64,000 bases of DNA from Corylus avellana (GCF_901000735.1 NC_081547.1:11453156-11517155), one strand, 5' to 3'. Positions 1-11,313 are shown, counted from the stretch's first letter. Notes: a model not told the origin generated them from the letters alone. Made by a program: numbers and translations.

Positions 1-450
1 CGGGCGGTTTGAACATGAATAATGTCGTGTGATGGTGTTGTACGGTGCAGCGGCGGCGTTGGAATGGCCGTACGGTGGCCGATGAGCTCCAATTGCGGTG
101 GCGCGGAGCCTGACGTAGCGAAGGCTCGCTTGAACGATCGAATCCTTTATTTAATTGAGGAAGAACTGAAGAAAGCGTTTGTTTGGTTACACGGATTGCT
201 ATCCAGGTTTGTGGGTTTCTTCATCCTAATCGGTCATAAGAGCATATCCTGTTTGGGTACAAGTGTAAGGTAGCCTTATCCTCATTTAAGTATGTCCCAA
301 TCTCAGGTTAATAGCTATAACTGAAGCCGTTTGGTTCTAGACATAAGGTAATCCATATTCTAGTTTTCCTGTAACCATGGGTAAGTTTTATAACACTCTA
401 AAATACATGGCAATTATTTTTAAATAAGTATCGATTTACAAATCAATATA
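1..450. other. Unassigned stretch at the left edge
   Basis: No gene could be recognised. An open frame on the plus strand at 22-273 (83 codons) has a moderately GC-rich first half, unlike the AT-rich flank. It could be the edge of an exon, but it shows no domain and no clear splice sites. From about 290 the sequence is AT-rich spacer leading into the target duplication of the MITE at 451. Confidence 0.3.
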
Positions 451-1201
451 GGGTTAAATACTAAATTAGTCCCTCGGGTTTTATTACTTTATTTTTTCCC
501 CCTAGGTTTCATTTTTATCACAGGAGGTCTCTGTGGTTTTAATAATAGACCAAGTTAGTCCTCCGTCAGTTGACCATTAGTTGAACGAAATTTTACGTGG
601 ACTAATCAAACGTTGACACGTGACACCTACTTAAATTTGGGGATGGCTCGGCCACCCCCTTTGGCCATGGGGGTAGACACTCCCTTTGCCATGGGGGTGG
701 CCACCCCCTGGTGCCTAAGGGGGTGGCCGAAACCACCCCCAACCACCATTGGAGGTGGTTTCGGCCACCCCCTAGGCTCCATGAGGTGGCTCAGTACCCA
801 TTGCGCGTGGTTTCGACCACCCCCCTTGGAGCCAAGGGGGGTGGCTCAGCCACCCCCATCTGGCCAGATGAGGGTGGCCAGGCCACCCCCGTGGCCAAAG
901 GTGGTGGCCGAGCCACCCCCAAATGGCCAAGGGGTTGACTCCCAAATTTTTTTTTTTTTTTTTTCAAAAATACCTTTTTTTATTTTTTTATTTTTTCTGA
1001 AAAAAAAAAAATTAAGTTGGTGCTACGTGTCAACATTTGATTGATTCACGTGGAATTCCGTTAAGTCAACTAACGGTCAACTGACGGATGACTAACTTGG
1101 TTTATTATCAAAACTATAGGAATCTCCTATGATAAAAATGAAACCCTAGGGGGGAAAAAATAAAGTAATGAAACCCTAGGGACTAATTTAGTATTTAACC
1201 C
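451..1201. mobile_element. Mutator-type MITE with long TIRs and 9-bp TSD
   Basis: The element is flanked by a perfect 9-bp duplication, ATCAATATA, at 442-450 and 1202-1210. Its two ends, about 451-625 and 1028-1201, are inverted repeats of about 175 bp beginning GGGTTAAATACTAAATTAGT. Long TIRs with a 9-bp duplication are the mark of Mutator-like elements. It encodes no transposase, so it must have been moved in trans. The centre (about 640-940) is a GC-rich island of alternating GGGGTGGC and GCCACCCC words followed by T and A runs. Open frames across this island are low-complexity artefacts. Confidence 0.93.
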
Positions 1202-1259
1202 ATCAATATAACTTTTTTAATATTTCAATGTTTAAACATATAATTTTCTCTTAAAAATA

Positions 1260-1767
1260 TATTATGACACCTATGTACAAGTGTTCCACCAAAAGGATGT
1301 TAAAAGGATTTTAAAAAGTTAGGATTTAGCCAAAAGACTAACAATCAGCTTCTCACTGAATGTTCGTTGAGGGACCACCGAATGTTTGAGCTCAACCTTT
1401 GTGCGAACGTTCGTCCACGGACCACACCGAACGTTTGCTGACCAAGTGTTCAATCTGTAATCCTAGAACCACTGTGTAAAGTGCAAACATTCATTGACAG
1501 TCTAAAAAAATAATTTTAACTCATTCTCCACCTTTTCAGACCAAGTCTCACCCCTCCCACTATAAATATCCCTTTCTTCTTGTCCCAAACTCCACCTCTA
1601 CACCAGAAACCCAAATCCTAGAGTGGGAAGAGATTTTTGAGAAAGAATGAGAAGACTTTGGAGTGGTTTGTCATCTTCAAGGTAAGCTCTTCTAAATTTA
1701 CTTGGTTTTCATGTTGTACTTGTGATTTTCATGCTCTTTACAAGTCTTAAAAACACTTCATGTTTGC
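1260..1767 (+). mobile_element. Ty3/gypsy-type LTR, 5' portion (interrupted)
   Basis: This segment and 4517-5860 together align along their length with the LTR at 54931-56970: a shared TATA/leader region, then a shared motif near 4850 (AGTGAGCG-ACGAGGTAAGT) and a long block ending in a shared 'ATATCTCGGGTA' motif. The segment lies upstream of the CACTA insertion. It has short palindromic words (CGAACGTTCG at 1404-1413, relatives at 1357-1366, 1379-1388 and 1428-1437) and a TATA box at 1561. The 5' boundary is uncertain, because no clean TG end was found and the sequence decays near 1260. No internal region or second LTR is visible nearby, so it is a solo or truncated LTR. Confidence 0.65.
1561..1568 (+). 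promoter_or_regulatory. TATA box of gypsy-type LTR copy 1
   Basis: TATAAATA sits in a pyrimidine-rich context and matches the position of the TATA box at 55369 in the second LTR copy. It follows the palindromic words by about 125 bp, placing those in U3. Confidence 0.6.
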
Positions 1768-2135
1768 TTACACTACAAAAAATAAAATAAAATAAAAGGA
1801 GGTTTAGTGATGGTTGTATAGTGTCGTTTTAAGAAAATGATAGTATACAAACACTCCAAGGTGTCGGTTTACTCTAAAACCGACACCCCTTAATGTTTTG
1901 GTTCCCGCACCCTAAACTTGCACGCGTGTACCTATCCCGCGCCCCTCTCTCTCTGATCCGGCCCACACCTCTTCTCTTCTCTCTTCAATTCTGAACAGTA
2001 TTCTCTCTCTCGCAGCTCCCTCTCTCTCATAGTTCCCTCTCTCTCTCAGCTCCCTCTTAATTTCTCCGTCTAACCTCATCCCATCGTGTACCTCGATCCC
2101 GCGCCTCTCTCCCCCTCAACTCTTCTCTTCTCTTT

Positions 2136-2144
2136 TCTAAACAA

Positions 2145-2197
<53 letters not shown>

Positions 2198-2246
2198 TCT
2201 CTCTCTCTCTCTCTCAACTCTCTCTCTCTCTCTCTCAGCTCCCTCT
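2136..2246. repeat. (CT)n(CA)n(CT)n microsatellite
   Basis: Runs of CT, then CA, then CT dinucleotides lie inside the CACTA element. The Arg/Glu-rich and Ser/Leu-rich open frames across this block on both strands are produced by the repeat and are not genes. Confidence 0.9.
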
Positions 2247-2639
2247 TTCTCCATTTGACCTCTTCCCCCGTAGGCCGTCCTCGCTCACTAATCTTTCTCC
2301 ACCGCGGTGCAGCATTCTCAGTCGGCCGTCCTCGCTCTGCCGGTACCGATCGAACTCCTCCCCCCCTCTAGCCGACCTCCTCATCACAGTACTGGTATAT
2401 ATGTACATTAATTTGTTGGTTTGAGTTTTTTTTTTTTTTGTCATGCTGGGGTTAGGGTTTTCGCTTGATGATCATCAATTTGAGGTTATTCAGTGTAAAT
2501 TTTGTTGGTTTAGGGTTCAGCTAGTGATGGAGCTTTAATTTGTTGGTTTGGGGGTTTTTTTTTTCCTGCTGGGGTTTGGGGTTTGGGTACGAATTATGGA
2601 TGTAAGGGGTCCTGTATTATTTGTGATGGTCCTTCCTGA

Positions 2640-3113
2640 AGATGAGGGAATTGATGCCAAATTACACTGCTGCAACATCCAGTTTGACAGAGGGATCAAT
2701 ACGATGGTCAGAGGACGACGTGTATGCGATTGCTATGGGGAAGCCGAAACACTCCGGCTGTGTATGAGGGGTACCTGGGGAACTACAGCACAAATCTAGC
2801 AGTCGTTTGACTAGGCCATCATCGCAAGACTCACAGGTTTCTACTTTACTAGGTGAGATTGGTATGTTGAAGGGATTATTGATGGCACAGCAGGAACGGT
2901 TCCAGGCACATGTAGAATAGTACGAGTCACAGCAGCAACTCTACGAGTCACAACATTAACTCATCCACAAACAACAAGAGGATATGTTGCAGATGCAGAA
3001 GATGCTTGAAATTGTTATGGCTAATACAGGAACTAGCAGCCAATTTTCAATGTCGGACACAGAGTACTCTCCCGGCCATGTGAGAGCGAGATTATCAGTG
3101 GCCAGTCGTCTAG
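2640..3113 (+). pseudogene. Decayed CACTA-associated transposase-type exon (Transposase_24-like)
   Basis: One reading frame gives a stretch starting SEDDVYAIAMGKPKHSGCV, then a TGA stop, then GVPG. This resembles the conserved end of the plant Ptta/En/Spm Transposase_24 family, where a D-x-Y-x-x-x-x-G-K segment precedes a G-R-V-R-G-x-G motif. The stop sits where the family has Arg, which suggests a CGA-to-TGA transition. A Gln-rich coiled-coil-like tail follows, with further stops, and a good donor (CTAG|GTAACA) closes the exon at 3113. Family recall is from memory and the fragment is short. Confidence 0.5.
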
Positions 3114-4516
3114 GTAACAGTCTTAATTTCATCCTTATGAGATAGATGAATAGTAGTACAAGGTAACATATACACTAGTTAATTAATGGTGCAAATAATA
3201 CAAGGTAGTATTTAGTGTACGTATATACACATTATCTAGTAAGTCTATGATGCAAATAATACAATGACTTATTTATTATGCATGTGCTTGAACTTAATGG
3301 GCTGAAGATGAAGACTGTTTGTTATGTTCTTAAAAAATATGTTGCATTTTTTTAGTAGTTGTTACTTAAAGGATCAAGTAATAAATGCAGGTGTGGAACT
3401 GCAACTGCAGAGGATGAACGGAGCTACACACATTTCTTGTGGTTCATCATAAAGTACGTATATATCCCCATCTCGATGGAATATATCCGTCTTATTGACA
3501 TATATGAAATTAGATACATTTTCCATAGTTCATTAGCTAAACTATTATGAAGTTTAAGATTTCTTGGTTTTTTTCTTTTTCAATGTATTGCAGATAATCG
3601 TTAACAGCTGTTGGTCTAGGAGTCAACTAGCAAGTTGGAAGTGCATCAAGATTTTGTGATTGTATTACTTTTAATACTTTGTTTGGGTTATTTTATTCCT
3701 TTGATTAAACTTGAGTATTGCTTTGGATACATATTATGAGATTAAACTTTTACTATGTTGTTTTGGATATTATTTATGGGTTTAACTTGAGTGTTGTTTT
3801 TTATATTAGTTATGAGCTGAACTTGAGTCTTGAGTTGGATATTATTTATGAGTTTGAACTTTAGTATTGAGTTGTGATGTTTAGTTATGATGTGATGTTG
3901 TGTTGCATTGAAACCTATATTATTTATGAGTTTGAACTTGAGTATTGAGTTGTGATGTGATGTTGTGTTGCATTGAACCCATATGTTGAGTTATGACAAT
4001 TAGCTAGAATGAAGCATGTATTTGTTACATGTGTAGTTGAGTTGAGTTGAATTGTGACAATATAACCCATGTATTGAGTTGTATTGAGTTGCCAATATAA
4101 CCCATGTGTTGAGTTGCATTAAGTTGTGATGTTGCATTCAAGATCTTGCTAGCTTCTTGAATTGTGCATGCTTCTTGCACAATGCAAGAAGCTGGCGTGC
4201 AAGAAGTTGCAGGCAGCTTCTCGCATTGTGCAAGAAGTTGCCAGCTTCTTGCACTGTGCAAGATGCTGGAAAAAAAAAATTGTAAAGAAAAAAAATTCGA
4301 AAAAAAATATATATTAAAAAAAAAAAAAAAAACAAAGGTGTCGGTTTGGACAAACCATCACTAATTGGTGTCGGTTTTGCCTAAACTGACACATTTTCTC
4401 GTTTCCCTACCCTTGTTTCACTACCCTTAGGAAGAGTCACTATTAAACCGTCACTACTTATGTAGTGACAATTTTTAGCCCAAAACCATCACTAAAGTGG
4501 ATTTTTTTTTGTAGTG

Positions 4517-5860
4517 TTAGGTTTACATGCTATTATGATTTACTATGCTTACATGTAATGTACTCATTAAGAACCTAATATGAGTATTGTTACGTGATGA
4601 TTTGGAATACGAGCTTTGCATGCATTCTGACCACTAGCGAAACGTTCTCTACATTATCACCAAACGTTTAGCTATAAGTCAGAACACTTGAACAGTGTCC
4701 AAAATGGGTGAAAATAAGATTTTTGTGACCTTAAGCTAGTTTGTTATTCGATATGACTTTGTGTGTTTAGAATAGACACCCTAATACTATGCAAGACGAT
4801 AATCTGTGTTTTGTTATAGTAGGAGTCCAAAAATATTGGGGGAATCAAGTGAGCGTACGAGGTAAGTTAATACTTACAACTGTTTTCCTTAAAAACATAC
4901 AATAAGTCAACTAACTGAGCACACGTATGTTATGAGCATAATCTTTTTATGCAACTTGATAACTGTCTTAATAACTGATTAATAAGATGCATTGTATGAC
5001 ATGGTACAACGGTACGTTCGGTATAATGGTCATGGACTTACTATACTATATATACTTGATTCTATGGTCAAATGTATGTATGATATGGTCCTTTGATTCA
5101 ATGGTTCTTTTGTAACCGACGTAGCCATGTGTGAGTGGCGGGTCATTACAAAGACGTACATAGTAGTGTGGTCCACCTGAGGTCGAACTCAGTCGAGCTG
5201 CTAGTGTTATGAATAGTAGTGTACAATAGCTCGTGCGTCAGTGTTGTATTATAGGTCCCTAGGAACAGTGTCAACTCTGTTAAAAATGTGTAATATCTCG
5301 GGTAAACCATACATGATAGTTATGATCTATTCAAGCATTAATTTTCTGCATTAAAACTTATAGGCGATTGTTGCTGGGATTACACCTACACAACTATAAT
5401 TATATTTTAATGGTGTGATAACAGAGGCATCACCTCAATTGTTTACTGAAATAAATACATTTCTATTACTGCTTACAAACCAGAGCTCATTTCATACTCA
5501 ACTGTGGGATTTACTTATTAAGTCTTAGATTTACTCAGTGTTTGCAGCTTATCAGGTTATTTGTTTTAAGAGGACCTTTAAGGAAAAGAAGTCTGTGGAC
5601 TATTGTATTTAGGTTTGATTAGAATAACTATATTTCGATTAGTAGCTTCCCGTTTGTAATTGATGATAGCATATGCATGCATGATGACTTATTTTAGATA
5701 TCCCATATTTGTCATTTTCACCTTTTGTTACAATTACTCTGAGTATGCTTAATGGGCGACTCTTTCAGTTAGTTACCAATTAACTGAATTGGGAGAATTG
5801 CTAGTAACCTTGCTAAAACTATAGAAGAAGTTGATCTCTATTCCACCCCATAATTTTCAA
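4517..5860 (+). mobile_element. Ty3/gypsy-type LTR, 3' portion
   Basis: This continues the LTR interrupted at 1770. It matches 55700-56960 over most of its length. It has a pair of GAAACGTT/CAAACGTT words at 4638-4647 and 4660-4669, in the place where the second copy has CGTACGTACG words. The 3' end is blurred; the expected GGGG-ATTACA end and primer binding site are not recognisable near 5860. Confidence 0.65.
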
Positions 5861-6844
5861 TTTTTTTTTTTTCTAGTGCGATTTTTTATAGTATTATGAT
5901 AAAAATTGAATTCTTCTATAATTTTATGATTTTCGTATGCCTACGATTTAGCTCATTGAATTAGTCATTTCATATCTATTACAATTGCTTATGTAGAAAT
6001 AAATTTTTCAAAATTTAAATTTGACAAAATTCTACCTAAGATCGAAACATGTAACAAGAAAGATTAAGTAGATTAGCCATATTATCAATTGAAAATGAAA
6101 TTTTAGAAAAACTTGAATATAAAAATTTAACTAGTAATTTTGTAACCCAAAAAGCAAGAAGAGCAATTTTAAGTAAAAAATAAAATAAAAAATACGTAAT
6201 TAATATTAAAATAAACCTCACTTAAATTTATCGCTTTAAGCCTCAAGATCTATCAAGTTGACCCTAGTGATAATGGCTCAATAAACCTTTCCTTTGTTAC
6301 CTGAGCTAGTTATTAGCTTTTAAATATTCTGAAGACCTGGAAGAATATTAAATAAGTAAAAATTGACTGTATGTAGATAAGCAAATAATATGCATCAAAT
6401 ATTTTAAGGATGCTAAAGTTATAACTAACATGCATCAAAATTTAGATAATGATCAGAATTGGGTTAAGCTTTGTAGCTTGGTGGAGTGGTAAGTTATGAT
6501 TGTATGCAACATGCAGGTGAGTTAAATTTCTTTACATTTTCTACCACAATAGTTAATGTTGTCATTATTAGTATTTAAAATATGTACAATGAAATAAAAT
6601 CATAATATCTCTGCCTAAATAAGACTATGATAAAACATAGCCATTTGCTATGAAATAACAAAGTCATAGATATAATCAGAAAATTCTTACAATCAAATCC
6701 TATTTATGATATCAATTTCTGCTAAGCTATTTAAAACTTTAGTTATGAAATAGATCTTCTCCCGGCAGACTATATCTAAGATATGGGTAGCCTAAATTCT
6801 CAAAACTTATTTTCCAATCGTGAGAGATAATCCTTCACATTGAT
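5861..6844. other. AT-rich spacer, nothing recognised
   Basis: No open frame with coding character, repeat end or RNA gene was found. A short GTAGCTTGGTGGAGTGGTAAG string near 6478 looks tRNA-like at first glance, but no cloverleaf follows. Confidence 0.5.
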
Positions 6845-7796
6845 CTAATCCTCCTCGCCCCAAAGGTCAGGAGTCAACTCACGTCGTCGACTCAAAAGCC
6901 AGGACAAAAGAACAAAAAATAAATCAAAGCAAAAAACTAAAAACAACAAAACCCTACCAGAAGCAGCAGCAGAGGAGTATGGCATTGTAGATATCATTGA
7001 GAAGACATGCCTTGGCGTGTGAGACCCATGCGTCGGTGCTTGAGAAACACACTCCGGCACGGGAAAAATACGCTTCGGCATGGGAGACTCCATTGAGTGA
7101 TCGGTGCAAAAGCAATGGAAAGCGGAGAAGCAAGTCGGGACAAGTATATCTGAGTATCAAGAATTATATCTAGATCTAGATCTAAAAACTAGATCTAAAA
7201 CAAAACCACCAAAACGGAGATAGGAAAAGACTATAAAGAAGATACCGAGCACTGCTGCTAGGGGGAGGAAGAGGCCTCTTCCTCCCCACAACCGACTTAT
7301 TTTTCTTTCTCTTGAGAGCTTGAACTTGCCTACTTGGGTCTTGTTGCTTCTGTGATTTTTGATTTAGTCCCAAATTTTTTTTTTCTATTATAGTTTTGTT
7401 TAAGAGTAACATTAGGTGTATTATGAAGTTCATAACAACACTTTTACAAATTATTATGTGATATCATGCTTGAGTCTAGATGACTCACTTGTTGCTTTTA
7501 GTAAGGAGAAAATCAATTTGGCTTGTTCAGTTTTATATGTTTTAAATGATAATTAAATTTGTTGAATTATTTATTTATTTCATTGTTAAATTCTTTAGGG
7601 TAAATATATTATAAGTTCCCGAGTCAATGTGCCAAAACTATAGAATCCCTCAATTTTTTCTCTGGAATTTTTACTCCCTTGGTTAATCGAACACGCAATA
7701 AAATCCCTACTATTATATTTTTTTCCAAAGGGTTAACAGACATCAGTCTCATTGAAACACACCATTTCATCTTATGCCATATCAATCCAAATTTTT
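6845..7796. other. Unassigned stretch with short imperfect repeats
   Basis: Positions 7015-7095 hold three imperfect tandem-like phrases built on CGGTGCTTGAGAAA, CCGGCACGGGAAAA and CGGCATGGGAGA, in an otherwise unidentified segment. From about 7600 the phrase AGGGTAAATATATTATAAGTTC recalls one end of a TIR element, but no matching second end was found. Minus-strand open frames here show no domain. Confidence 0.3.
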
Positions 7797-7829
7797 GATC
7801 CTATGTGTCCATTGTGGACACATAGGATC
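7797..7829. repeat. Perfect 15-bp inverted repeat (3-bp loop)
   Basis: GATCCTATGTGTCCA and its exact reverse complement are separated by TTG. This could be a small hairpin or the fused ends of a decayed element. No function is implied. Confidence 0.9.
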
Positions 7830-8255
7830 ACAACGCTATCTCAAGAATCAAGTGGTTTCGTCTCCAAGAACGTTTAAGGTATGTAAGAACAATTCATGTT
7901 TCCCCTTTCGCTTTTCCTCTCTATTTGGTTTCTTGGAAATAGCGAGAAAATAAGTCGGTTGCGAGGTGTCTTTTTTATTATTTTTATTATTTTTAATGTT
8001 TCCGATCATCCAAACAGAGCGTGGGTTTCGAATATTGTTGGTCATGAAGATTTCATTGCTCTGCTTCTCTCGCTTTTAATTTCTGGCTGTTTGGTCACTT
8101 TTTTTAAAAAAATTCTTGGTTTTCCCTCTCTCTCTGTTTCCAAGTAATGAAACAGGGAATTGCGACATATATTATTGATCCAGAAGACTTTGTTGCTATG
8201 TTTCATTTGCCTTTTCTTGCTGTTTGGTTTCTGAATGTTAATTGGTTTTCCATTT
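7830..8255 (+). other. Possible 5'UTR exon and intron start of an unknown transcript
   Basis: A short segment ending AACGTTTAAG at about 7880 is followed by GTATGTAAG, a strong plant donor, and then by a T-rich intron-like stretch with repeated 'tgTTTGGTTTCTg' phrases. No coding exon follows on this strand; the next coding-like DNA (8260-9260) is on the minus strand. It may be a captured promoter/leader fragment. Low confidence. Confidence 0.25.
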
Positions 8256-8259
8256 GTGG

Positions 8260-9260
8260 CCATTTCTTCCTTTTGGAATTCTGAGCTTTTTGGTACCTCT
8301 CATGTAGCTTCCTTTTGGTGGCTTCAAGTTTCAACTCTATTAACTCCTCATCCATCTGAAGCTTTTCTGGACAACTCTTATCTATAGCCTTTGCCAGGGA
8401 AGAACAGCCATTGGTGGACCCTATTTGTTACATAGGCGTCTTGTTTTGGTGTGGTGCAGACATCACACGTCTTTCTTTTTTCTCATCACCATTCCTGCCA
8501 CTCATGCTATTGGAAGGCATCAATACTAGTTTGTCATCCATGGCTCTCTTCATAACTTTACATGCTTTCTTTTCAGCACAATTCGTACCACTAGAAGCTG
8601 TTGGAATCTGCTTCTTGTCCGATTTGTGTTTGGTGGCAACCTTTGATGCCGATTTTGTAGGACAACGAGAAATGGGGTTCTTGGAACGACTATTCTGGCA
8701 CCCATTTTTCAGGTCAATGTCGTTGGAAGTTGTGGGTACCCTCACATGGATAGAGTTTTCTTTCAAACTGAGTTGAAGGAACTTCTTTCAGCCTGGTCTT
8801 TAAAAATGACATGTGTCAATTCTTTTAATAACATGTGAGATGCACATGAGTTTTTAATAGTATTTATTCCAACTTTGTCCCTACTATTAAAAAATATGTG
8901 TATCTCACAGGTTTAAATGACACATGTCATTTTTATAGACTGAGTTAGAGGAAGTTCCTCGAACCCAGTTTGGAGGAAAACTCTGTCCCCTTCGCATTGG
9001 AAGACAGTTTTTCTTTGTTGTGGGCTGTTTGAGGCAATTTGATCCTCAACACAAGTGATAGTTTGTTTTCAACACCGTTCATGGTGCTTGAAGACGTTAG
9101 GACTGGCTTCCCATTCGCTCTTTCCTTGATGACTTTGCAAGGCGTTTTTGCTTTGTTGTGGGTTGGGGGCAATTTCATTATGAGAACAAGCCTTGGATTC
9201 TCTTCACCACCATTCATGCAACTTGAAGACATTGAGTCGTTCTTGCAACTACTCTACATG
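8260..9260 (-). pseudogene. Unidentified Lys/Ser-rich protein gene fragment, interrupted
   Basis: Reading on the minus strand from about 9232, a frame of 95 codons is cut by a small MITE (8775-8960). It resumes at 8766 for 112 codons, meets one TAA (about 8428-8430) and continues in the same frame with a helical, charged segment (LQMDEELIELKLEATKRKLH). The first part carries a degenerate internal repeat: phrases SSSCMNGGEE...LVLIMKLPPT and SSSTMNGVEN...LVLRIKLPQT. No family was recognised; the composition suggests a disordered nuclear protein. The upstream end adjoins the copia LTR end at 9343, so that insertion may have separated the 5' part. Confidence 0.4.
8775..8960. mobile_element. Small MITE with about 43-bp TIRs
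   Basis: The two ends are inverted repeats: GGAACTTC near 8778 through ATGACATGTGTCA at about 8817, and TGACACATGTCAT near 8918 through GAAGTTCC at about 8958. About 100 bp of AT-rich DNA separates them. Coding-like DNA on the minus strand flanks both sides, so it lies inside an older gene fragment. No target duplication could be fixed. Confidence 0.65.
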
Positions 9261-9342
9261 CCCATATTCTTGGGAAATTGATCAACAGGATTGGTGGCAG
9301 AAAAAATCATGTTTGAAAACTTCTTCTTGTGTTCTTACGATC

Positions 9343-9635
9343 TGTTGCGTGAGGATTGGAAATCAGTAACACGTGTTGTTACCGTACACAATAATGATGA
9401 ATAATATGGAATCGAAAAGAGAGAGATCAAGAGAGTCTCGAGACACAGATTTATGTGATTCGGTAATGTGCCTACGTCCACAGGAGAGAGTGTGACTATA
9501 TTTTACTATTCAATGATTTAGGGTTACAACATAACATATTTATAGGAAAACCATAATTATAAGTATTTTGAAAAAACTCAAAATACCCCAACAACGTATT
9601 TGTCCCTAAACCCACATAAACTAATTACACCTAAT
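9343..9635 (-). mobile_element. Copia 3' LTR, distal part
   Basis: This is the R/U5 side of the copia LTR on the minus strand. It contains the 'ACGTAGGCACATTACCGAAT' phrase and ends in CA at 9343-9344. The remaining LTR start (TGTTGGAACAAGTGGC) lies at 11272-11313 on the other side of the hAT insertion. Confidence 0.7.
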
Positions 9636-11271
9636 TAGGGGTGGGTATTGGTCAAAACGGTCTGGTTTTGACTCTTATCAGTTATTAACCAATAATATTC
9701 GGTTAAACTGTTTGTTAACCGATACCGGGCCGATAAAGATTTTAACCGAAATTATCAGTTATAACAGTACACGGTTAAATGGTTCGGTTAAACCGGTTAA
9801 GCTTTAAATTGGTTACTTACTGTTGGGCCAAAAATTAGTCGTTTTGACTTTTGAGAGCCCAAATACTTTTTGTTGGGCTAAAATAACTTATTAAAAATTA
9901 GTTGTTTTTGGGCTTAAATACTTTTTGTTGGGCTAAAACAGCTTATTACAAATTAGTTGTTTTGGGGACCAAAATATTTGTTTTTTGGGCTAAAAATTAA
10001 AGCTTTTTTATATTTATCCACCACAACTAAATGATACTAAATCAGAAAGCTTTTTTGTGGGGACCCATTTATACTAAATTAGAAAGCTTAATATGCAAAA
10101 ATCCAACTAGTACAGTAAAAGCAAACCCAAATGAAAATCCAGATGCTTAAATGCTCTTATTGATGCATTCTCACTGAAGCCAACCAGATATACATTTATT
10201 TCTCTTTCCATTGCCACTCACCAGCATTTGTTCTAGGTTATTGCAGGTTATATGAATCATCATCATTGATGACTGAAACTCTGAACAAGAAATGATACAA
10301 CGCTTTTGCTATTTCTGTTCCATCACAAGATGAAAATCCAGATGCTTAAAATCCAACTGGCAAGGCTTAAACAATAAACAATATTCGCACAAAACAAGCT
10401 AAGAGGGGAGTAACAAAGCCAGATTGTTATGCAGAGGAATAATAGAGCAAAATACGGGTGAGGATAATCTGACCCAGCCGCTCAAATGGCAAATATGCTA
10501 CTATCAACGAAGAAATCCCATGGCCTACGCAGTTGAGTTCCAGTAACAAGAGCTAAGCTGCTGCTACATCTGAAGAGCAGGAAATCCACCCAACATCACG
10601 AATCCAACATCACAAACCACCACTAAAAATCCACCCCAAATCTGCCATTACATAAACCCTTAAATCAGCCACCCATCTATTTAAATCCTCAAAGCCAACA
10701 AAATCACAATCCATATCCAACAATCAATACCCACAAATTCAACACAAAAATACTTAAATCAAACTAACGAAATACTAGAGATTACCTAACGTTGTGATTT
10801 ATGAGCACAAAGACCATCAGAGAAGTGGAGTCCTCGCCGACTAGCACGCGGGGCAACTGGAAGGGACGGGCAGGCAGTTGCGAGACTTACAACACAAGAG
10901 AGGCGAGAGAGGCTGAGACTCTGCAGATGGGGGTGCAGGGTCAGAGAGGAGAGAGCGTAGAGAGCAGAGAGGCGAGAGAAGATAGGGGCGGGGCGGCAGA
11001 TGGGTCTATTTAGGCTTAGGGTTTGATATTTAGATAGGTATATATATAATCCCAAAACGGTGTCGTTTTATCTTCCCCACTAATCGGTTCTTATCGGTTA
11101 AATCAGTTAACCGATAACAAATGGTTAACCGGACTAGACCGGACAGATAAGAATTTCGGTGTAAAATTTCTAACTGATAAGAATATCGGTTAAATAGTTA
11201 CGATTAATATCAGTTTGGTCAAAATTGGTAGATGGCCGGTAATCGGTAACCGGTTAATCTGCTCACCCCTA
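9636..11271. mobile_element. Non-autonomous hAT element
   Basis: It begins TAGGGGTGGGTATTGG and ends CTCACCCCTA. The 8-bp duplication is CACCTAAT at 9628-9635 and CACCCAAT at 11272-11279 (7 of 8 match), as expected for hAT. Both ends carry many CGGTTAACCGAT-like subterminal words. The interior has no transposase. The segment 10786-11020 looks like a short 5' leader on the minus strand (TATTTAGG-rich promoter-like start, then a Leu/Ser-rich 89-codon frame), probably the residue of the parental element. It sits inside the copia 3' LTR. Confidence 0.85.
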
Positions 11272-11313
11272 CACCCAATGGGCCAGTAGTAGAATATAAG
11301 CCACTTGTTCCAA
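11272..11313 (-). mobile_element. Copia 3' LTR, proximal start
   Basis: On the minus strand the LTR opens TGTTGGAACAAGTGGC directly after the purine tract GGTGGAGAT, the usual copia arrangement. It is cut by the hAT element after about 42 bp. Confidence 0.7.

Larger units (their letters stand above)
1771..4516 (+). mobile_element. Non-autonomous CACTA (En/Spm) element
   Basis: It begins CACTACAAAAAA and ends TTTTTTTTTGTAGTG. It is flanked by the 3-bp duplication TTA (1768-1770 and 4517-4519) expected for CACTA elements. Subterminal repeats typical of the superfamily are visible on both sides: GGTGTCGG and CCGACACC words at 1860-1890 and 4338-4392, and TTTAGTGATGGTT-like words near both ends. 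The interior has a CT/AC microsatellite and a decayed transposase-type exon. No full transposase is present. It splits an older gypsy-type LTR. Confidence 0.93.

Noticed and set aside
613..1044. Long Pro-rich open frame
   Set aside because: It is a by-product of the GCCACCCC/GGGGTGGC island inside a MITE and has no protein features.
2057..2424. Arg/Glu-rich and Ser/Leu-rich frames
   Set aside because: They are translations of a CT/CA microsatellite.
6470..6505. tRNA-like start
   Set aside because: Only a D-arm-like phrase is present; no acceptor stem, anticodon arm or T-loop follows.
8411..8776. 121-codon frame on the plus strand
   Set aside because: It lies opposite a better coding-like frame on the minus strand that continues across a MITE and a stop.
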